64,000 bases of DNA. Origin: UBA4736 sp002404015. Lineage in GTDB: Bacteria; Chloroflexota; Dormibacteria; Dormibacterales; Dormibacteraceae. The position numbers and the translations under genes are program-made. Of the stretch, positions 17,261 through 26,830 are shown in pieces; the stretch's first letter is position 1; each line of letters opens with the position of its first letter. Location: NCBI GenBank assembly GCA_036747295.1, contig DAIOCN010000009.1:1-64000 (forward strand). The letters are read 5' to 3'. Below the pieces are notes generated by a model. The model saw only the letters and a list, made by a program, of their open reading frames with translations. It ran no database searches and had not been told where the DNA came from.

Positions 17261-18007
17261 GTGATCGTCAGCGACCGTCTGGGCAGCCTGCGGCTGCTGA
17301 AGATCGACCGGCCGGAGAAGCGAAATGCCCTGACGCCCGGCCTGATCCAGGCCCTGCGCGATGGCATCCGGGCCGCGGCCGCCGACCCCGAGGTTTCGGG
17401 CGTGGTCATCGCCGGCGAGGGCCCCGCCTTCTGCTCGGGCGTCGACCTAGGCGAGTTCGCGACCGGCGACCGCCGCAGCGTGCGGGCGCTCATCGAGCTG
17501 CTCGCCGAGCTCTGCGGCGCGGCGCGGCGCTCGCCCAAGCCGGTGGCCGCGGCGGTGCAGGGCGCCTGCATCGGGGGGGCCTTCGAGCTGGCGCTCGCCT
17601 GCGACTTCAGGGTGGCCAGCCCCGACGCCCGCTTCGGCCTCCCCGAGGTCCTGATCGGGATCCCGTCCGTGATCGACGCCGCCCTGCTCGAGCGCTACGT
17701 GGGGCTGGGACGGGCTCGCGAGATGATCTTGACCGGGCGGCTGATCGACGCCGGCCAGGCCCACGAGTGGGGGATCGTCAACCGCCTGGCGGAACCGGAT
17801 GCCCTGGTGGCGGCCGCCGGCGAGCTCATCGCCCTGGTCAACCGCGCGACACCGGAGGCGATCCGGGTCCAGAAGGCGCTCTTCGAGGAGTGGCTGAACC
17901 TGCCCTTCCAGAGGGCGGTCGAGTCCAGCAAGGAGGCGCTGGCCGAGACTTTCGAGGGCGGCGAGCCGCAGAGGATCGCGCGCGAGCGCCTGGGAGGCAA
18001 GCAGTAG
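17261..18007 (+). CDS. Enoyl-CoA hydratase/isomerase family protein
   Basis: 248 residues of the crotonase fold: KIDRPEKRNALTPGLIQAL, the oxyanion-hole segment GEGPAFCSGVDLGEF and CIGGAFELALACDFRVAS. Both glutamates expected for a hydratase are present (FGLPEVLIGIPS and REMILTGRLIDAGQAHEWG). The acyl-CoA substrate is unknown. GTG 17261 lies 7 bases after pycA; the stop overlaps the start of the Nudix gene by one base. Probably co-transcribed with the carboxylase. Confidence 0.9.
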   Translation: MIVSDRLGSLRLLKIDRPEKRNALTPGLIQALRDGIRAAAADPEVSGVVIAGEGPAFCSGVDLGEFATGDRRSVRALIELLAELCGAARRSPKPVAAAVQGACIGGAFELALACDFRVASPDARFGLPEVLIGIPSVIDAALLERYVGLGRAREMILTGRLIDAGQAHEWGIVNRLAEPDALVAAAGELIALVNRATPEAIRVQKALFEEWLNLPFQRAVESSKEALAETFEGGEPQRIARERLGGKQ

Positions 18008-18564
18008 TGGGCCTCGACCACGACGCCACGCCGCCGATGCGGCGCACGGCGCGCGAGGACGTGGGGCGCGCGGGCCGCCTCGTCCTCACCCGCGACCGCG
18101 TGGCCTGGCCCGGCGGCGACACCGGCGAGTTCGCGTTTGTGCGCGCCCCCGACTCGGTGTTCATGGTCCCCCTGGACGCCGCGGGCCGAACCACCCTCGT
18201 CCGGCAGTGGCGCTATCCCTGGGGCGAGTCCTCGTGGGAGGTCCCGGCCGGGACCCTCGAGGAGGGCGAGGACCCGCTCGAGGGCGCGCATCGCGAGCTG
18301 GCGGAAGAAGCCGGGCTGGAGGCCGCCGAGTGGACTCCGCTCGGTGTCGTCCATGGGTCGGCGGTGCTCGACAACCGCCAGCACCTTTTCCTGGCCCGCG
18401 GCCTGCGCCGGGTGGAGCGGACGCCGGAGGCCTACGAGCGCGACATGATCACCCGCCAGCTGCCGCTGAGAGATGCGCTGGACGAGGCGCTCAGGGGTGG
18501 CATCGCCCATTCGGGGTCGATCGCGGCGCTGGCCCGTGCCGCCAGGTCCGCCGGCCTCCTGTAG
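18007..18564 (+). CDS. Nudix hydrolase (ADP-ribose pyrophosphatase-like)
   Basis: 185 residues. The Nudix box is complete: GTLEEGEDPLEGAHRELAEEAGL, matching Gx5Ex7REUxEExGU. The preceding beta strands VFMVPLDAAGRTTLVRQWRYPWGESSWEVPAG resemble ADP-ribose or nucleoside-diphosphate-sugar pyrophosphatases. GTG 18007 shares a base with the upstream stop and follows GGGAGG. It ends the cluster, convergent with the anti-sigma-like gene. Confidence 0.9.
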   Translation: MGLDHDATPPMRRTAREDVGRAGRLVLTRDRVAWPGGDTGEFAFVRAPDSVFMVPLDAAGRTTLVRQWRYPWGESSWEVPAGTLEEGEDPLEGAHRELAEEAGLEAAEWTPLGVVHGSAVLDNRQHLFLARGLRRVERTPEAYERDMITRQLPLRDALDEALRGGIAHSGSIAALARAARSAGLL

Positions 18565-18576
18565 CCGGACAGCTGG

Positions 18577-20580
18577 CTAGGGTCCGAGGAGCTGGACGGT
18601 CTCCGCGCCGTTGAACTTGTGGCCGTTGACGTCGGTCAGCGCCGCGTTGAGCCCGAGCTGGTAGGAGGCTCCGCTGGCTAGGCCGCCGGGGATGGCGACC
18701 GTGACCATGCGGTCCTTGGCGGAGATTTTGACCGGCACCGGCTTGCCCGCGGCGTCGCTGACGACGACTCCCGAGATGGCCGCCGGATCGAGGAAGGAGT
18801 CGAACTCGACCTGGAGCTGGTCGCTCGACACCTTGATCGAGAGCAGCTCGGGGCCCTTGCCGAGCAGGCGCGGCGGGCTGGCCGTCACCTTGTGGATCAG
18901 CAGCGTCCCGTTCGCTGCCCGCTGCAGGTACAGCGTCTCATCGACCGCACTCTCCTCCTTCTTGTCGCCCAGCACCAGGCGCACGGTCGCCTGGCCGGGC
19001 TGGGCCAGGATGACGAAGTAGCGTGCGGGCTTCAGGGTGGGGTCGGGGTAGGAGTCCTTAGCTGCGGGGTCCAGGAATGCGTTGGCCTGGTCCGTGGCGC
19101 CCGCGATGCGGGCCTTGACGAAGCTGTCGACGAGCTTCAGGACCTCGTCCAGCTGGGCCGCCGGCCCGGTCTGGGCGGCCGCTGTCCGTGCGGCGTAAAG
19201 CTGCCCGCCCCGAACGAACGAGAACGTGCCGGCGGCCGGGGACCAACCCGGCTGGCCGTAGTCGCCGGCCGCCAGCGTCCGGAGGTTGTTGCCATCCGCG
19301 TTGACCAGGCTGAGCGCATTCGGGCTGGCGATCAGCAGCTCATCCCGCTGCGACCACGCGAGCCCCGAAGCGGCCAGGCTCGAAACCCTGACGGCGGCCG
19401 ATCCGTCCCCGGTGGTGTACACGCCGTCGGCGCCCTGATAGGCGAAGCGGAGCCCGTCCGGCGACCAGGCCAGGAAGGCGGTGGCGCCGTTCAGCTCGAC
19501 GTCGTGGGCAGACGCTAGGTCGAAGACGTGGAAGCCGGTCGGCGCCTGGTAGGCCAGCCTCTCGCCGGACGGCGAGAACCAGGCCGCGCTCGGCGTTTCC
19601 GCCAGCTGCTGCACGCCGGTGGCGTGCACCTGCTTGCCCTCGACGTACACCAGCTTGCCCTGGCGCACGCCCAGCGCCACAGCGTTGGCGTTGGCGGCAA
19701 GCGGCTCCACCGTCCCGCCGGGGGTGAAGGCGTCGATCCCGCCCGCGCGCTGGAAGATCGGCCCTGCCGGGCCCAGTGTGAAGAGCTTCACCCCGGTCGC
19801 GAGCACCTTCACATCGCCGCCCGCGGCGGGCACGGACCCCAGCTTGCCGTCGGGGCCCAGTAGGTAAAGGGTCGCTCCGTCGGCCGACCACTGCGCCGCC
19901 TGCTGGCCGATCGGGGCGAGCGCCTTCTCGTCGCTGACCAGCGAGGGGGTCGCCGAGGGGCTGGGGGTGATCGTGGGCGTCGGGGTCGGCGCTGGCTGGG
20001 TCACGAAGGTGATGACCTTGGCCTGCGTGACCGGCTGGTTGTTGGCGGTCACGGCGGTCGGGGCGACCGTCACCTGGTACAGCGTGTTGGGCGCCAGCGT
20101 GCCCGTCACCGGCGTGATGAACACGGTGTTGCCCTTCCAGTCGAACTTGAGCGGAGTGGCGGGCGCCACCTGCACCGCCTGCTCGACCGACTGGTGATTC
20201 ATCGGCTGGTTGAAGTCCAGCTCGATGGGCTTGACGACGCTCACCTGCTGGGCGTTGTCCAGTGGGCTCGTGGGCGGCAGCACCTCCCGGAAGCTGCCCC
20301 CCGGGTGCGTGACCAGGATGGCGACCAGGCCGATCAGCACGACGCCCACCAGGCCGCCCGCCAGGGCCAGGCGCTGGGGCGCGAAGAGGCCGGCCCAGAA
20401 GGACCGCGGCCGCTCGTTCATGGCCCAGGCCTGCTGCATCAGCCGCCGCCGCAGGTCGGACCGGAACGCCGGGTCGGGCCGGACTTCGGGAGCCTGGGTC
20501 AGGCTCATGAGCCGGGCCACGTCGCGAAGTCCGGGCTCGGCGAAGAGCTCGTCGATCTCCGGGTCGTAGCGGCGGCTCAT
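18577..20580 (-). CDS. Membrane-anchored probable anti-sigma or sensor protein with Ig-like domains
   Basis: 667 residues. A cytoplasmic N-terminus (1-68) precedes one transmembrane helix (about 70-92, LALAGGLVGVVLIGLVAILV). Outside are an SbsA/Big_5-like Ig domain (about 100-190, PIELDFNQPMNHQSVEQAVQV through LAPNTLYQVTV), a Thr/Pro linker (PTPTPTITPSPSATPS), beta-propeller-like repeats (about 220-470; WSADGATLYLL, WSPDGLRFAYQG, GLAWSQRDELLIAS) and a C-terminal domain ending in another Ig-like fold. It overlaps the upstream ECF sigma gene as ATGA. Inference: the cytoplasmic part sequesters the sigma factor and the ectodomain senses an envelope cue; there is no zinc-binding HxxxCxxC, so this is not proven. 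Confidence 0.75.
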   Translation of the reverse strand: MSRRYDPEIDELFAEPGLRDVARLMSLTQAPEVRPDPAFRSDLRRRLMQQAWAMNERPRSFWAGLFAPQRLALAGGLVGVVLIGLVAILVTHPGGSFREVLPPTSPLDNAQQVSVVKPIELDFNQPMNHQSVEQAVQVAPATPLKFDWKGNTVFITPVTGTLAPNTLYQVTVAPTAVTANNQPVTQAKVITFVTQPAPTPTPTITPSPSATPSLVSDEKALAPIGQQAAQWSADGATLYLLGPDGKLGSVPAAGGDVKVLATGVKLFTLGPAGPIFQRAGGIDAFTPGGTVEPLAANANAVALGVRQGKLVYVEGKQVHATGVQQLAETPSAAWFSPSGERLAYQAPTGFHVFDLASAHDVELNGATAFLAWSPDGLRFAYQGADGVYTTGDGSAAVRVSSLAASGLAWSQRDELLIASPNALSLVNADGNNLRTLAAGDYGQPGWSPAAGTFSFVRGGQLYAARTAAAQTGPAAQLDEVLKLVDSFVKARIAGATDQANAFLDPAAKDSYPDPTLKPARYFVILAQPGQATVRLVLGDKKEESAVDETLYLQRAANGTLLIHKVTASPPRLLGKGPELLSIKVSSDQLQVEFDSFLDPAAISGVVVSDAAGKPVPVKISAKDRMVTVAIPGGLASGASYQLGLNAALTDVNGHKFNGAETVQLLGP

Positions 20581-21131
20581 GCCTCTGCCCTGGGAACGGT
20601 CTGGCGGACCCGGGTCACGCCCCGGTGGATGAGGAGCTTGACGGCGCCCGGGCTCTTGCCCAGCGCGAGCGCGATGTCCTCGATCTTCATGTCCTCCTGG
20701 AACTTCAGGATCATGGCCATGCGCTGCTGCTGGGGCAGCGTCTCGACCACCATCCAGATGCCGCGGAGCTCCTCGCGCCGCTCGGCGATGTCCTCCAGGG
20801 CCGGCCCTGCGCTGGCGAGCGAGCGCTGCTCGTCGATGTCATCGGTGGGCCGGGCGGACCGGTAGCGGTCGGCGACCGCGTTGACCGCGATCTGGTACAG
20901 CCACGCCGAGAAAGGCCGCCCTGTGTCCTGGTAGCGGCCGATGCTCTTTAGTGCCTTCATGAAGACCTCTGACGTGACGTCCTCGGCGGTGCTTTGATCC
21001 CTCACTCTTGAATACACAAATCGATAGATCTGAAGGAAATGCAGGTCGTACAGCTCACCGAATGCGTGCGGGTCCCGCTTGGCCCGCTCCACGATCTGCT
21101 GCTCGTCCTCGCGTGACGGCCCAGCGCTCAC
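20577..21131 (-). CDS. ECF-type RNA polymerase sigma factor
   Basis: 184 residues. Sigma region 2: FGELYDLHFLQIYRFVYSRVRDQSTAEDVTSEVFMKALKS and FSAWLYQIAVNAVADRYR. Region 4: LPQQQRMAMILKFQEDMKIEDIALALGKSPGAVKLLIHRGVTRVRQ. Start GTG 21131 is preferred because AAAGGAAG lies 7 bases upstream; the longer reading from 21167 adds 12 unconserved residues. Its 3' end overlaps the membrane protein gene by 4 bases, the usual sigma/anti-sigma arrangement. Divergent from purB. Confidence 0.92.
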   Translation of the reverse strand: MSAGPSREDEQQIVERAKRDPHAFGELYDLHFLQIYRFVYSRVRDQSTAEDVTSEVFMKALKSIGRYQDTGRPFSAWLYQIAVNAVADRYRSARPTDDIDEQRSLASAGPALEDIAERREELRGIWMVVETLPQQQRMAMILKFQEDMKIEDIALALGKSPGAVKLLIHRGVTRVRQTVPRAEA

Positions 21132-21288
21132 GGGCACTTCCTTTCGGGCGTTAAACGCAACGCGCACGCACGAAGTTACAGAGGAGGGTCATGCCAGCCA
21201 ATTATCGAGCACGCCGCGCTGGCGACCGCTATCGCCGTTGAAGCTCGTCGGCGCACATCTTGTGGCTACGTTCGGTAGCCCATACCAT

Positions 21289-21330
21289 ATGTCGAGTTGA
21301 GCGCGGTCCCTCTATAATTCAGTCGCCCCT
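21289..21330 (+). promoter_or_regulatory. Promoter of the purine operon
   Basis: A perfect -10 box TATAAT lies at 21313-21318 in an otherwise G/C-rich 233-base gap between the sigma gene and purB. The -35 is weak (TGTCGA-like, 17-base spacing). Transcription would start near 21325, leaving a leader of about 40 bases before purB. I see no obvious purine riboswitch in that leader. Confidence 0.6.
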
Positions 21331-21364
21331 TGCCCCCCTGGTGCCCTGGAGCCATCCCAACCCC

Positions 21365-22669
21365 TTGATCGAGCGCTACGCGCCTCCCCGGATGCGGGAG
21401 GTCTGGTCTGACCGCAGACGCTTCGAGCTCTGGCTTCAGGTCGAGGTCCTGGCCTGTGAGGCCTGGGCCGAGCTGGGCCGGATCCCCGTCGAGGCCCTGC
21501 CCAAGATCCGGGCCGCCTCGTTCGACGTGGATCGGATTCGGTCGGTCGAGGAGCGGGTCGGCCACGACATGATCGCCTTTCTGACCGTCGTCAACGAGTC
21601 GGTCGGTATGCCGGAGGCGCGCTACATCCACCTCGGGATGACCAGCTCGGACGTGATCGACACCGCCTTCGCCCTCCAGATCCGGGAGGCGGCGGAGCTG
21701 ATCCTGGCCGACCTCTGCCTGCTGCGGGAGGCGGCCGCCACGCTCGCCATCGCGCACCGGCGCACGCTCATGGTCGGCCGCACCCACGGCATCCACGCCG
21801 AGCCCATCACCTTCGGCTTCAAGGTCGCCGGCTGGGTCGCCGAGCTGGACCGGGCGATCGCCCGGGTCGGGGCGGCCACGGACGAGGTGGCGACCGGGAA
21901 GCTCAGCGGTGCTGTCGGTACGCATGCCGCGCTCGACCCGCGGGTCGAGGAGTACGTCTGTGGCAAGCTCGGCCTGCATGTGGACGCCGCCAGCACCCAG
22001 GTCGTCTCACGCGACCGCCACGCGGCCTTCGTCAACTCGCTGGCGGTCGCGGCAGCCTCCATGGAACGCATCGCGCTCGAGATCCGGCACCTGCAGAGGA
22101 GCGAGGTGTCCGAGGCGCTGGAGCCGTTCGGAGAGGAGCAGAAGGGGAGCTCGGCCATGCCTCACAAGCGCAACCCCGTCCTCACCGAGCGGGTGTGCGG
22201 GCTGGCCCGCGTCGTACGGGGCTACGCGGCCACCGAGCTGGAGAACGTGGCCCTCTGGCACGAGCGCGACATCAGCCACAGCTCGGCCGAGCGGGTGGTG
22301 TTCCCGGACGCCTGCTGCCTGGCCGACTACATGGCCCAGGTGCTGACGAAGGTGCTCGCCGGCCTCGAGGTGCGGCCGGACAACATGGCCCGCAACCTCG
22401 ACCAGGGCGGCGGCGTGGTGTACTCGCAGCGCGTGCTGCTGGCGCTGGTGGAGGCCGGCCACTCGCGCGAGGAGGCGTACGAGCTGGTGCAGTCGGCTGC
22501 CCACAGAGCGCTGCGCGGCGAGGGTGGCTTCAGGGCGAACCTGGAGGCCGACCCCCAGGTGATGCGGCTGATCGGGGAGCGACTGCCCGACGTCTTCGAT
22601 CCGGCCGATTTCCTCCGCCATGTGGACCTGGCGTTCGACCGGCTCGGGCTGGGAGTGAAGACGCCATGA
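21365..22669 (+). CDS. purB: Adenylosuccinate lyase
   Basis: 434 residues of the fumarase/aspartase superfamily; acts twice in purine synthesis (SAICAR to AICAR and adenylosuccinate to AMP). It opens with IERYAPPRMREVWSDRRRFELWL, typical of the short Bacillus-like type, with HLGMTSSDVIDTA, MVGRTHGIHAEPITFGFK and the signature GSSAMPHKRNPVLTE. Start TTG 21365 is chosen to match family N-termini; GTG 21341 is an alternative. First gene of the pur operon; purC begins 22 bases after. Confidence 0.95.
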   Translation: MIERYAPPRMREVWSDRRRFELWLQVEVLACEAWAELGRIPVEALPKIRAASFDVDRIRSVEERVGHDMIAFLTVVNESVGMPEARYIHLGMTSSDVIDTAFALQIREAAELILADLCLLREAAATLAIAHRRTLMVGRTHGIHAEPITFGFKVAGWVAELDRAIARVGAATDEVATGKLSGAVGTHAALDPRVEEYVCGKLGLHVDAASTQVVSRDRHAAFVNSLAVAAASMERIALEIRHLQRSEVSEALEPFGEEQKGSSAMPHKRNPVLTERVCGLARVVRGYAATELENVALWHERDISHSSAERVVFPDACCLADYMAQVLTKVLAGLEVRPDNMARNLDQGGGVVYSQRVLLALVEAGHSREEAYELVQSAAHRALRGEGGFRANLEADPQVMRLIGERLPDVFDPADFLRHVDLAFDRLGLGVKTP

Positions 22670-22691
22670 CCTACCAAGCAAGCTCGCGCGC

Positions 22692-23633
22692 ATGAGCCCA
22701 CGCGAAGATGTCGAGCGGGGCGACCCCGTGGCGCTGATGGAGACGGTGCTCGATCGCAAGGTGATGCACCGGGGCAAGGTCCGCGACACGTACGAGCTGG
22801 ACGACGAGCGCCTCCTGATGGTGGCCACCGACCGGATCTCGGCCTACGACCACGTGCTGCCCAACGGCATCCCGGACCGGGGCAAGGTGCTGACCCAGCT
22901 TTCCATCTACTGGTTCGGCCAGACCCACCACTTCCAGGAGAACCACCTGATCTCGGGCATGGTCCCCGACCTGCCCGGCAACCTCGTCCACCAGCGCGAC
23001 CAGCTGCGAGCCCGGTTCATGATCGTCCGCAAGGCCAAGCGGGTGAACATCGAGTGTGTGGTCCGCGGCTACCTGGCAGGCAGCGCCTGGGAGGAGTACA
23101 AGGAGACCGGCGCGGTGGCCGGCGAGAAGCTTCCCGCGGGCCTGCAGCAGAGCGAGCGGCTGCCCGTCCCCCTCTTCACGCCGGCGACCAAGGCGCTGAA
23201 GGGCCACGACGAGAACATCACGTTCGCGCAGATGAAGCGCAAGGTCGGCAAGGCGCTGGCCGAGAAGCTGCGCGACGCCAGCCTCGAGCTGTACAAGTAC
23301 GCGGCCGAGATGGCCGAGAAGCGGGGACTGATCCTGGCCGACACCAAGTTCGAGTTCGGAACGATCGGTAAGAAGGTGATCCTCATCGACGAGGCCCTCA
23401 CCCCAGACAGCTCGCGCTACTGGGACGCCGCCCGCTACCAGGTCGGCGGCACGCCCGAGTCCTACGACAAGCAGTTCGTGCGCGACTGGCTCTCGAAGTC
23501 GGGCTGGGACCGCAACTCGCAGCCGCCGCGCCTGCCGGATGAGATCGTCGACCAGACCCGCCAGCGCTACCTCACCGCCTACCACATGGTGGTGGGCAAA
23601 CCGCTTTTCCCGCCCAAGGAGCGCAACGAGTGA
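22692..23633 (+). CDS. purC: SAICAR synthetase
   Basis: 313 residues; joins CAIR with aspartate using ATP. Motifs: HRGKVRDTYELDDERLLMVATDRISAYDHVLPNGIPDRGKVL, VVRGYLAGSAWEEYKETGAVAGEKLP, LADTKFEFG and DEALTPDSSRYW. It is the longer, yeast-like form (about 300 residues) rather than the 240-residue Bacillus form. Overlaps the start of purS. Confidence 0.96.
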   Translation: MSPREDVERGDPVALMETVLDRKVMHRGKVRDTYELDDERLLMVATDRISAYDHVLPNGIPDRGKVLTQLSIYWFGQTHHFQENHLISGMVPDLPGNLVHQRDQLRARFMIVRKAKRVNIECVVRGYLAGSAWEEYKETGAVAGEKLPAGLQQSERLPVPLFTPATKALKGHDENITFAQMKRKVGKALAEKLRDASLELYKYAAEMAEKRGLILADTKFEFGTIGKKVILIDEALTPDSSRYWDAARYQVGGTPESYDKQFVRDWLSKSGWDRNSQPPRLPDEIVDQTRQRYLTAYHMVVGKPLFPPKERNE

Positions 23634-23896
23634 TGCAGAGCGTGGTGAGGGTCATCGTCACGCCCAAACCGGTCGTCAACGACCCCCAGGGCGTGACTGT
23701 GAAGCAGGGGCTCAACTCGCTCGGCTTCGAGGAGGTGTCGGACGTCCGCGTCGGCAAGTACATCGAGGTCAAGCTCCAGGCCGACAGCAAGGCGGAGGCC
23801 CGGGAGCGGGTGGAGCAGATGTGCCGGAAGCTGCTGGCCAACCAGGTGATCGAGGACTTCCGCTTCGAGCACGATGAGGCCAAGGACAAGAGTTGA
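23633..23896 (+). CDS. purS: FGAM synthase subunit PurS
   Basis: 87 residues. Small subunit that couples PurQ and PurL: VRVIVTPKPVVNDPQGVTVKQGLNSLGFEEVSDVRVGKYIEV is characteristic. GTG 23630 and ATG 23633 both follow AAGGAG; ATG is preferred. The GTGATG overlaps the purC stop. Together with purQ and purL this gives the three-subunit Gram-positive-type FGAM synthase. Confidence 0.94.
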   Translation: MQSVVRVIVTPKPVVNDPQGVTVKQGLNSLGFEEVSDVRVGKYIEVKLQADSKAEARERVEQMCRKLLANQVIEDFRFEHDEAKDKS

Positions 23897-23933
23897 ACAC
23901 CGATCGGAATCCGCAACGGCCGGGGAGTCGCTA

Positions 23934-24641
23934 TTGAGGTTTGGCGTGGTCGTTTTCCCGGGGACCTGGTCCGACCGTGACTGCGGCTGGGTGGTGGACC
24001 AGGTCCTCGAGGACGCCGAGCTGCGCTACCTCTGGCACAAGGACACGGACCTGAAGGGCGTGGACTGCGTGATCCTGCCCGGCGGCTTCAGCTATGGCGA
24101 CCATCTCCGGACCGGCGCCATCGCCCGCTTCTCGCCGGTCCTCAGCAGCGTGCTCGAGTTCGCCGAGCGGGGCGGCCTGGTGTGGGGTGTCTGCAACGGC
24201 TTCCAGATCCTCTGCGAGGCCGGCCTGCTGCCGGGCGTCCTGATCCGCAACGACTCTCTCGAGTTCCGCTGCGAGTGGACCAACCTGGTCTGCGAGCGGG
24301 ACGACCTGGCATTCACCGGCGAGCTCAGGAAGCGCCAGGTCATCCGGGTGCCGATCTCGCACGGCGAGGGCAACTACTTCGCGGACCCGGCGACCCTGAG
24401 CCGGCTGGAGCAGAACGGCCAGGTCGTCTTCCGCTACTGCGACCCGGCCGGCCTGGTGGTGCCGGCGGTCAATCCCAACGGCTCGGCCCACAACATCGCC
24501 GGCATCTGCAACGAGGCCGGAAACGTGATGGGCATGATGCCCCACCCCGAACGCTGCTGCGAACCGGAGCTCGGCGGCACGGACGGCCTGCTCCTCTTCA
24601 GGTCCGTTGTGCGGGCCGCTCACGCGCTGGTCACGGCGTGA
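23934..24641 (+). CDS. purQ: FGAM synthase glutaminase subunit PurQ
   Basis: 235 residues, class I amidotransferase providing ammonia to PurL: FGVVVFPGTWSDRDC, ILPGGFSYGDHLRTGAIAR, nucleophile in GVCNGFQILCEAGLLPG and MPHPERCCEPELGG. TTG 23934 follows CGGGGAG at suitable spacing and precedes the conserved strand. Overlaps purL by 4 bases (GTGA). Confidence 0.95.
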   Translation: MRFGVVVFPGTWSDRDCGWVVDQVLEDAELRYLWHKDTDLKGVDCVILPGGFSYGDHLRTGAIARFSPVLSSVLEFAERGGLVWGVCNGFQILCEAGLLPGVLIRNDSLEFRCEWTNLVCERDDLAFTGELRKRQVIRVPISHGEGNYFADPATLSRLEQNGQVVFRYCDPAGLVVPAVNPNGSAHNIAGICNEAGNVMGMMPHPERCCEPELGGTDGLLLFRSVVRAAHALVTA

Positions 24642-26830
24642 CCGCGGCCACGATCGACGCCCGCAAGCTGCGCGAGGTCGCGCTCACCCGCGACGAGTAC
24701 AACGAGATCGTCGAGCGGCTGGAGCGCGCGCCGAACCCGGTCGAGCTGGGGATGCTGGGCGTGCTCTGGTCCGAGCACTGCTCCTACAAGACCTCCAAGC
24801 CGCTGCTCAGCCGCCTGCCGAGCGAGGGCGGGCGAGTGCTGCAGGGGCCGGGCGAGAACGCCGGGGCCGTCGACATCGGCGACGGCTGGGCGGTCGTCTT
24901 CAAGGTCGAGTCCCACAACCATCCCTCGGCGATCGAGCCCTTCCAGGGCGCGGCCACCGGCGTCGGCGGCATCCTGCGCGACGTCATCGCGATGGGGGCG
25001 AGGCCGATCGCACTGCTCGACTCGCTGCGGTTCGGGCCCCTGCCCGAGAGCCGCCAGCACTTCGAGGGTGTGGTGGCCGGCATCGGCGGCTACGGCAACT
25101 GCATGGGCATCCCGACGGTCGGCGGCGAGGTGTACTTCGACGACTGCTACGCTGGCAACCCGCTCGTCAATGCCATGTGCGTCGGCATCGTCCGCCACGA
25201 CCGCCTGATGCGGGCGCGGGCGGAGGGCGCCGGCAACAGCCTGCTCCTGGTCGGCTCCCAGACCGGCCGCGACGGCATCCATGGCGCCTCCTTCGCCTCG
25301 CTCGACCTGGACGCGTCGTCCGAGGAGCGGCGGCCGGCCGTGCAGGTCGGCAACCCCTTCCTCGAGAAGTGCCTGCTGGAAGCCTGCATGGACCTGGCCG
25401 ACCTGCCCGCGGTCGTCGCCATCCAGGACCTGGGGGCGGCCGGCCTGACCTCGTCCGTCGCCGAGGCGGCCGCGCGCGCCGGGTCGGGCGCCCGCATCGA
25501 CGTCGCCAAGGTGCCGAGGCGGGAGCGCCGGATGACGCCCTACGAGGTGATGCTCTCGGAGTCCCAGGAACGCATGCTGATCGTCGTCCGCAGGGGCGAG
25601 GAGGCCGACGTCGTGCGCGTCTTCGAGACCTGGGACCTGGAGGCGGCCGTGATCGGCGAGGTCACAGACGACGGCCACCTGACCGTCGTGGATGGCCGCA
25701 AGGCGGTCGCCTCGCTGCCGGTCGAGCTCCTCACCGAGGGCGCTCCCACGCGCCGAATGCGCTCCCAGGCTGCGCCCGAGCAGGCCGCGATCCTGAACCT
25801 CGACCGGCTCCTGGCGGAGCCCGAGGACGCCTCCGCGGTGCTCCTGCAGCTGATGGGCAGCCCCAACCTCTGCAGCCGGAGGGTGATCTTCCGCCGCTAC
25901 GACCACATGGTCGGCGACGGCACCCTGGTGCCCCCCGGTGGCGACGCGGCCGTGGTCCGGGTCAAGGGCACCCGGATCGGGCTGGCCCTGACCATCGACG
26001 GTAACGGCCGCTACTGCGAGCTGGACCCCTTTGCCGGCGCCCAGATCGCCGTCGCGGAGGCTGCCCGCAACGTGGTGGCGACGGGGGCCCGTCCGCTCGC
26101 CGTGACCGACTGCCTCAACTTCGGCAACCCCGACCGGCCCGAGGTGTACTGGCAGCTCGAGGAGGCCGTTGCCGGGATCGCCGCCGCCTGCCGAGCGCTG
26201 GACCTGCCAGTGGTGAGCGGCAACGTCAGCCTGTACAACGAGAGCGAAGCGGGCGGAGCCATCCACCCGACCCCGGTGATCGGAATGGTCGGGCTCCTTG
26301 AGGACTACCGGCAGCGCCTGGAGCCCGCGCTCAAGGCGGAGGGCGACTTCGTCCTGCTGGTGGGGGAGACCAGGAACGAGCTGAGCGGCTCGGAATACCT
26401 GAAGGTGCTCTACGGCCACTCGAACGGGCGGCCGCCGCGTGTGGACCTCATCGAGGAGAAGGCGGTGCACGGGTTCATCCTCGCGGCCGCCGGCGGCGGC
26501 CTGCTCCGCTCGGCCCACGACGTGGCCGAGGGCGGCATGCTGGTCGCCCTGGCGGAGACCTGCCTGCTCGGCGGGATAGGCGTGCGCTGCTCGGCGCTGC
26601 GGCCGGAAGGCGACGTCCGGCTCGACGCCGCCCTCTTCGGCGAGTCGCAGGGCCGGTTCGTGTTGAGCGCCGGCTCGCGCGCCCTGCCCGAGCTGCAGAC
26701 GCTGGCTCGCAAGCACCACGTGGAGATCCAGATCCTCGGGCTGGCCGGCGGTGATTTCGTCGAGTTCGAGGGCCAGGTCAAGGTCCCCCTCGACGAGCTG
26801 CGGGCAGCCTGGGACAACGGCCTAGTCTGA
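24638..26830 (+). CDS. purL: FGAM synthase large subunit PurL
   Basis: 730 residues, the small-type PurL used with PurS and PurQ: GVLWSEHCSYKTSKPLLSRLP, FKVESHNHPSAIEPFQGAATGVGGI, GIPTVGGEVYFD and the second AIR-synthase-like half with CLNFGNPDRPEVYWQ and SGNVSLYNE. It converts FGAR to FGAM. GTG 24638 overlaps the purQ stop. Its own stop is part of TGATG, which opens a 42-codon repeat ORF leading into purF. Confidence 0.96.
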   Translation: MTAATIDARKLREVALTRDEYNEIVERLERAPNPVELGMLGVLWSEHCSYKTSKPLLSRLPSEGGRVLQGPGENAGAVDIGDGWAVVFKVESHNHPSAIEPFQGAATGVGGILRDVIAMGARPIALLDSLRFGPLPESRQHFEGVVAGIGGYGNCMGIPTVGGEVYFDDCYAGNPLVNAMCVGIVRHDRLMRARAEGAGNSLLLVGSQTGRDGIHGASFASLDLDASSEERRPAVQVGNPFLEKCLLEACMDLADLPAVVAIQDLGAAGLTSSVAEAAARAGSGARIDVAKVPRRERRMTPYEVMLSESQERMLIVVRRGEEADVVRVFETWDLEAAVIGEVTDDGHLTVVDGRKAVASLPVELLTEGAPTRRMRSQAAPEQAAILNLDRLLAEPEDASAVLLQLMGSPNLCSRRVIFRRYDHMVGDGTLVPPGGDAAVVRVKGTRIGLALTIDGNGRYCELDPFAGAQIAVAEAARNVVATGARPLAVTDCLNFGNPDRPEVYWQLEEAVAGIAAACRALDLPVVSGNVSLYNESEAGGAIHPTPVIGMVGLLEDYRQRLEPALKAEGDFVLLVGETRNELSGSEYLKVLYGHSNGRPPRVDLIEEKAVHGFILAAAGGGLLRSAHDVAEGGMLVALAETCLLGGIGVRCSALRPEGDVRLDAALFGESQGRFVLSAGSRALPELQTLARKHHVEIQILGLAGGDFVEFEGQVKVPLDELRAAWDNGLV

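Noticed and set aside
18577..20580. Classical zinc-binding anti-sigma factor partner of the ECF sigma at 20577
   Set aside because: The cytoplasmic segment has no HxxxCxxC motif. The gene order supports an anti-sigma role but the class is different, so only a tentative call was made.
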